Shown: in pieces, positions 60,801 through 64,000 of the stretch
How positions within the stretch are numbered: the first letter of the stretch is position 1
Layout of the letters: each line of letters starts with the position of its first letter
NCBI GenBank assembly: GCA_012845835.1
Contig: JABAKD010000009.1
Span: 9,482,330-9,546,329, forward strand
Direction of reading: 5' to 3'
Source of the DNA: Undaria pinnatifida
Taxonomy: Eukaryota > Sar > Phaeophyceae > Laminariales > Alariaceae
Length of the DNA stretch: 64,000 nucleotides
Translations under genes and position numbers: made by a program
The notes under the pieces: generated by a model
Told to the model about the DNA's origin: nothing
Seen by the model: only the letters and a program-made list of their open reading frames with translations
Database searches by the model: none

Positions 60801-61827
60801 TGTTTTCCACATTGAGATGCCGGCTTGTTTGGATGTGCTTTTGCGCACGGCGTTTTGGAGCGTGTTCTGTGCTGTGGTTTTCTTGTCGCGCTCTCGGAAT
60901 GCGGTTTGGGTACTTTTTGGATTATCCTATTGTGAGGGGCGTAGTGACGAAGTGACGAATTGAATCCTCAGTATGAGGAGTCGGAAACACGCAGTTGCGT
61001 GTGTTGACTCCCAGCGATCGGCCACTTTTTTTTTCGTTCTACGTTTTACGGGTCAGCCGCTTCTAGAATGAGCCGCGAAACCGCGTTGTTGTTGTTGTTG
61101 ATGATGATGGTGGTGATGGTAGTTTTTAGTTCGTAGTTATCTTTTGCTGAGATACATATCAGGCGACCCCTCCTCGTCTTCTTGCCGCCGTGTCATGTCG
61201 TATTAGTACTGTAAACCCGAATGTGCTGTTTGTGGCACATCTCACGGACAAACGCGCTGCGGCTGAATCGATTATTCCCCCAAACGTAACTCTACCCATG
61301 CGTTTGACATCCGCTCCCCCCACCACGCGACACGAATAACACCCATCGTTTTTGTTTGTTGTCCTTTCCCCGCAATCTCCCTCCCGGCGTCCGCCAACTA
61401 TTTCCATTGGATGCGCCACCATCACCACCACCTACCACCGCCACCATCACCGCCACCACCACCTACCGCCTCCACCAACACCAACACCAACTCTAACACC
61501 TACCACCGCCCCCAACACCAACACCAACACCGTTGCCGCCACTACCACCACCACTACCAACGCCAACACCAACCACAACGGCACTTTTTTAAGGCCAATC
61601 TCGCAAACAACTCGATCCACTCCCTTCCGATCGACGTGGAGGCTGCCTGGGGGCGGCCGGATGCTGCAACGGGAAAGCTCGACCCGAAAGCCGTGGGATC
61701 ACCGCGCACCGTGGAAGTGTTGATTCGCGGAAATCCGATCGCGGAGGCTAAGGGTGAAGCCGACGCGCCCCCCCCCAGCTCTAGCATCGATAATGACAAA
61801 CCCGGAGCGATGGACGAAGCCCAGTAG
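51812..61827 (+). CDS. Intracellular leucine-rich-repeat protein (complete, 9 exons, 336 aa)
   Basis: Exons: 51812-51857, 52212-52308, 53732-53846, 55346-55432, 57369-57442, 58279-58321, 59011-59129, 60254-60449, 61594-61827 (TAG stop). Phases (1, 2, 0, 0, 2, 0, 2, 0) agree at every junction. The start ATG sits in a GCCATGG context. The N-terminus (DGTMFIKKDTRKIPDILADE, then ELHLGRRSSEF) leads into about nine 22-24-residue repeats of the LxxLxLxxNxLxxLP type, such as LQKLSLYDNMLTNV, LKHLNLGRNQLTSLP, LRILALDNNDLKAVP and LRTLGVSSNRLESLP. A Pro/Ser/Asp-rich tail ends the protein. There is no signal peptide or membrane segment, so it is probably cytosolic or cytoskeletal and binds partners through the LRR arc. 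Function unknown. The first junction uses GTACGT; the neighbouring GTATGT donor would break the phase. Confidence 0.85.
52850..53070. repeat. Dispersed GATC-rich family, copy in intron 2 of the LRR gene
   Basis: Shares CAGATCGTACGGCTCCCACC, GGTAACATGA and ATCTGTCCGA with 47430-47560, and in reverse CATGTTTCCTGGGTTGG and GCCTAGATCATGTTGCC with 25915-26105 and 17975-18110. Four copies, about 130-200 bp. Confidence 0.55.
55838..56235. mobile_element. Second nested insertion in intron 4 of the LRR gene
   Basis: The inner element (about 55905-56190) is the reverse-orientation partner of 30928-31205. Its flanks, ACGAAAATACGTGGAAGTGT on the left and CGCCGGAGGATAAAAAA on the right, belong to another family found unbroken at 14745-14935 and 35025-35235 and as a fragment at 13207-13285. 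Confidence 0.55.
59313..59392 (+). other. tRNA-like sequence, possible SINE head or tRNA pseudogene
   Basis: A-box-like TGGCCTTGTGGG and a perfect B box GGGTTCGAGTCCC are about 45 nt apart. The outer five bases GCCAT can pair with ATGGC at the end. The anticodon arm does not fold well, so this is probably a decayed tRNA or a tRNA-derived element in intron 7 of the LRR gene. Confidence 0.35.
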
Positions 61828-64000
61828 AAACGTATTGAGGCCCCTACCGTGTTGGGTGTACACTATAACCACTGAGCTAATTGTATCAGTCAGCGCTGAC
61901 TGTGGATCAGTGGTTACGGTGAACATGTAACGTACTGCAACTGTCGTGCAGGATTGCTGAGGCCCAGTTGAAACGTATTGGAGGCCGTACTGCTGTCGTA
62001 CGGGACCGCTGAGACCCACAAGAAGCGTGTTGAAGCCCCCATCGGACTGCTGTTGTATTACGGTGTTGCGCATACTGCTGTGTTGTTAATAGACTAAAAT
62101 CTACAGTCTCAACTGGTGTATTACGATGCTCGAGCGGTAGGTGAAGATTGCTTGCAGAGAGGGAAGCAGACCTGTGCCGACAAGGGTGGCTTATGTCCAG
62201 CAGGTACCTACTGACACGCGTACGAGTAGGGTGTGGCCTTTTTGGAGGAGGGGTAGGGGGGCGGCGGGGAGGGGTGGCCTTTGGGGGGTATTGGCTCTAT
62301 TGACACGGGAGGCGTAGGTTTACCTTGTGCCAAGCTGCTGCACAACATGCAGCACCCATCAATAGGGCTGCGGGTGCTTTGAGAAGGCATCTTTGCAATT
62401 TGGGGTTGACGAAGAAATTACTTATAAATAATTGCGGTTCAGGACTGGAGGCAAAGACACCCAAATATTAATTTTATATTATTTGCCCTTCGACAATATG
62501 CACCCCCAAGTATCGAAGGAAACGACATGCTTGCAGCGTACCCGTACTTGGTTTTTATGTTTTCGTTTGCTATCCGACCATGTGCAATTCGTGTTTTAAA
62601 CGATGTCATCAGTGGACTACGTGTTTGTATACCTGTACGCAATACTGTAGTGTTTGTATCTCTTTGACGGAGGTACTTGAGGCGAGAGAGCCGATCCAAT
62701 GATAGAACCGAAGAGTTATCGTAGTGTCACCCTCACTCAGTCCCTTTCCTGCTTCTTAGTTGAAGGCGACACTTCCTACCGTGTTGTTGGGTAATTGACG
62801 AATATCTTGAAGCACGAGTGGTACCTATTCCAAAGATAAAATAGGGAGCAAAACAGTCATGGTTGATACTGGGGTACCCCGGAGAGTACATACACCATAT
62901 TTATAGAGATACTCGTGTCGTACTGCTTTTATATGGAAGGGAATTCGATTTATATCGGAACGAAATCTGACCTACGCCACACTGTCGGAGGGCAACAACA
63001 ATAATAAAATACCCTACTGGTTCCAGGTATACCCTACTACAGTACACTTACGCCCCTGTGCTAAAGTACACGAGCACGGTTATTGAGTTTTTAACTACAT
63101 GGAAGCTAGTTGTTATTGAAGTTTGAAGAGGAGCATGCGCTCACCGCTATCCATCTTACGACGCAATGTTATTATGGTATTGTGCCCTGGTTATAGCAAC
63201 ATACCCGGTATGTATTTACCGCCATTCCGTTTTGCTGCCTGTGGTAACACCTGCCCGACACATCTGCGGACTGGCGGGGTGGGCTGCATAAGTATTCACT
63301 GTGGACAGCTGTCGCACGCGCTTAGCCATTCATTGGGATGAGAGCTCATGTGTTGATCGTGTAGCGCTGACAGTAAATAATGGTGGTATTGCTTCTAAAA
63401 AATATCAGGTTTTGGGGGAGGGTAAAGATCTCAGGTGAGGAAGCTGAGCGAAATTGTTGATAAGTACCCCCCCCCCCCCAACGTCGTAGCATGGCTCTTC
63501 CGCTCTCGGCCGTTGGCAAATCCAACAGGATGCGGCTCATCATCCATGCGACTCGCTGAGCATCTCGCGGCGCTTCGCGCTTGGTGCACGCGATGTCTGC
63601 CTGGTCGGCGAAAACCTGACATGCTCCGTCCCGACATTGTAGGGATGCGAGGGTCTAGTTTATACCCTATGGTCATGCCACTACGGCCAAGCACCAGCTG
63701 AGTACACCCCTCCCCGCCCCCCCCTACCGCACAGTAGCATGACTCTTCCGCTCTTAGTTGTTGACGCACTCCAAATAATTACATCTTCCACTCTAAATCC
63801 AAGTAGTTGGCCTCCAAAACGGGGAGGGGGGGTTGGTGCTACTCGCAAGGGCGTTAGTGTAACACAGCAACAGAACGCTGGGGAGGGATGGGGTGAGGTG
63901 GTCTTGTAGCATATATAGACTATGCTCGCAAGATATGTTGTGCCTTGGTATATATGCAGAACGCGAAGAAGGCGACGCGGCGGAGATCACTGCACGCGAT
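61828..64000. other. Downstream spacer of the LRR gene, repeats only
   Basis: No exon-like sequence was recognised. It holds two further copies of the sequence around the LRR stop codon, one copy of the palindromic CAGTCAGCGCTGACTG family (about 61885), a segment similar to 37245-37310 (about 62215-62275), a CCCGGTATGTA motif relative (about 63185-63215), and a reverse-strand copy of the G-tract-anchored repeat (63460-63715). Confidence 0.55.
63460..63715 (-). repeat. G-tract-anchored repeat, reverse orientation, downstream of the LRR gene
   Basis: On the reverse strand it reads CATGACCATAGGG, GACCCTCGCATCCCTACAAT, GGGACGGAGCATGTCAGGTT and the GCGCGAAGCGCCGCGAGATG block. A second copy of its far end (TAGCATGACTCTTCCGCTCT) follows at about 63735. 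Confidence 0.6.

Overview
This is a eukaryotic nuclear window with three intron-rich protein genes. Less than a tenth of it codes; the rest is long GT-AG introns and spacers full of repeats. The lineage cannot be fixed from the sequence. The multi-exon genes, introns of about 0.3-3.2 kb, long G/C homopolymers, a motile-cilium gene and the gene content suggest a flagellate-bearing stramenopile alga, perhaps a brown alga. This is inference.

Layout. (1) 49-23752, + strand: the 3' part of a CHD-type SNF2 chromatin remodeller. I rebuilt 22 exons (about 1,519 codons) from splice sites and phase. They encode the second helicase lobe, a post-helicase CHD-like region, a PHD finger, a Cys-rich atypical PHD module, an extended PHD, a degenerate zinc finger, a bromodomain, and an acidic, AT-hook-like and basic tail. 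The chromodomain and first helicase lobe would lie left of the window. (2) 23753-29110: a repeat-rich spacer between two convergent genes. (3) 50388-29111, - strand: a complete 13-exon gene for a CFAP100/CCDC37-type ciliary coiled-coil protein (542 aa). (4) 50389-51811: a head-to-head promoter region with a cluster of CCATGG palindromes and a TATA-like box. (5) 51812-61827, + strand: a complete 9-exon gene for an intracellular leucine-rich-repeat protein (336 aa, about nine LRRs). (6) 61828-64000: downstream spacer with repeats.

The remodeller is a nuclear histone-reading ATPase. The CFAP100-like protein belongs to the axonemal inner-arm regulatory (MIA) complex in characterised species. The LRR protein has no assigned function; its head-to-head position with the ciliary gene makes shared control possible but unproven.

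The richest unannotated content is repetitive: a tRNA-derived SINE with poly-A tail, two probable MITE families with terminal inverted repeats, a nested insertion series, a G-tract-anchored family lying just downstream of several 5' splice sites, a 98-bp satellite with a 196-bp higher-order unit, and many minisatellites. No CRISPR array, operon or bacterial feature is present.
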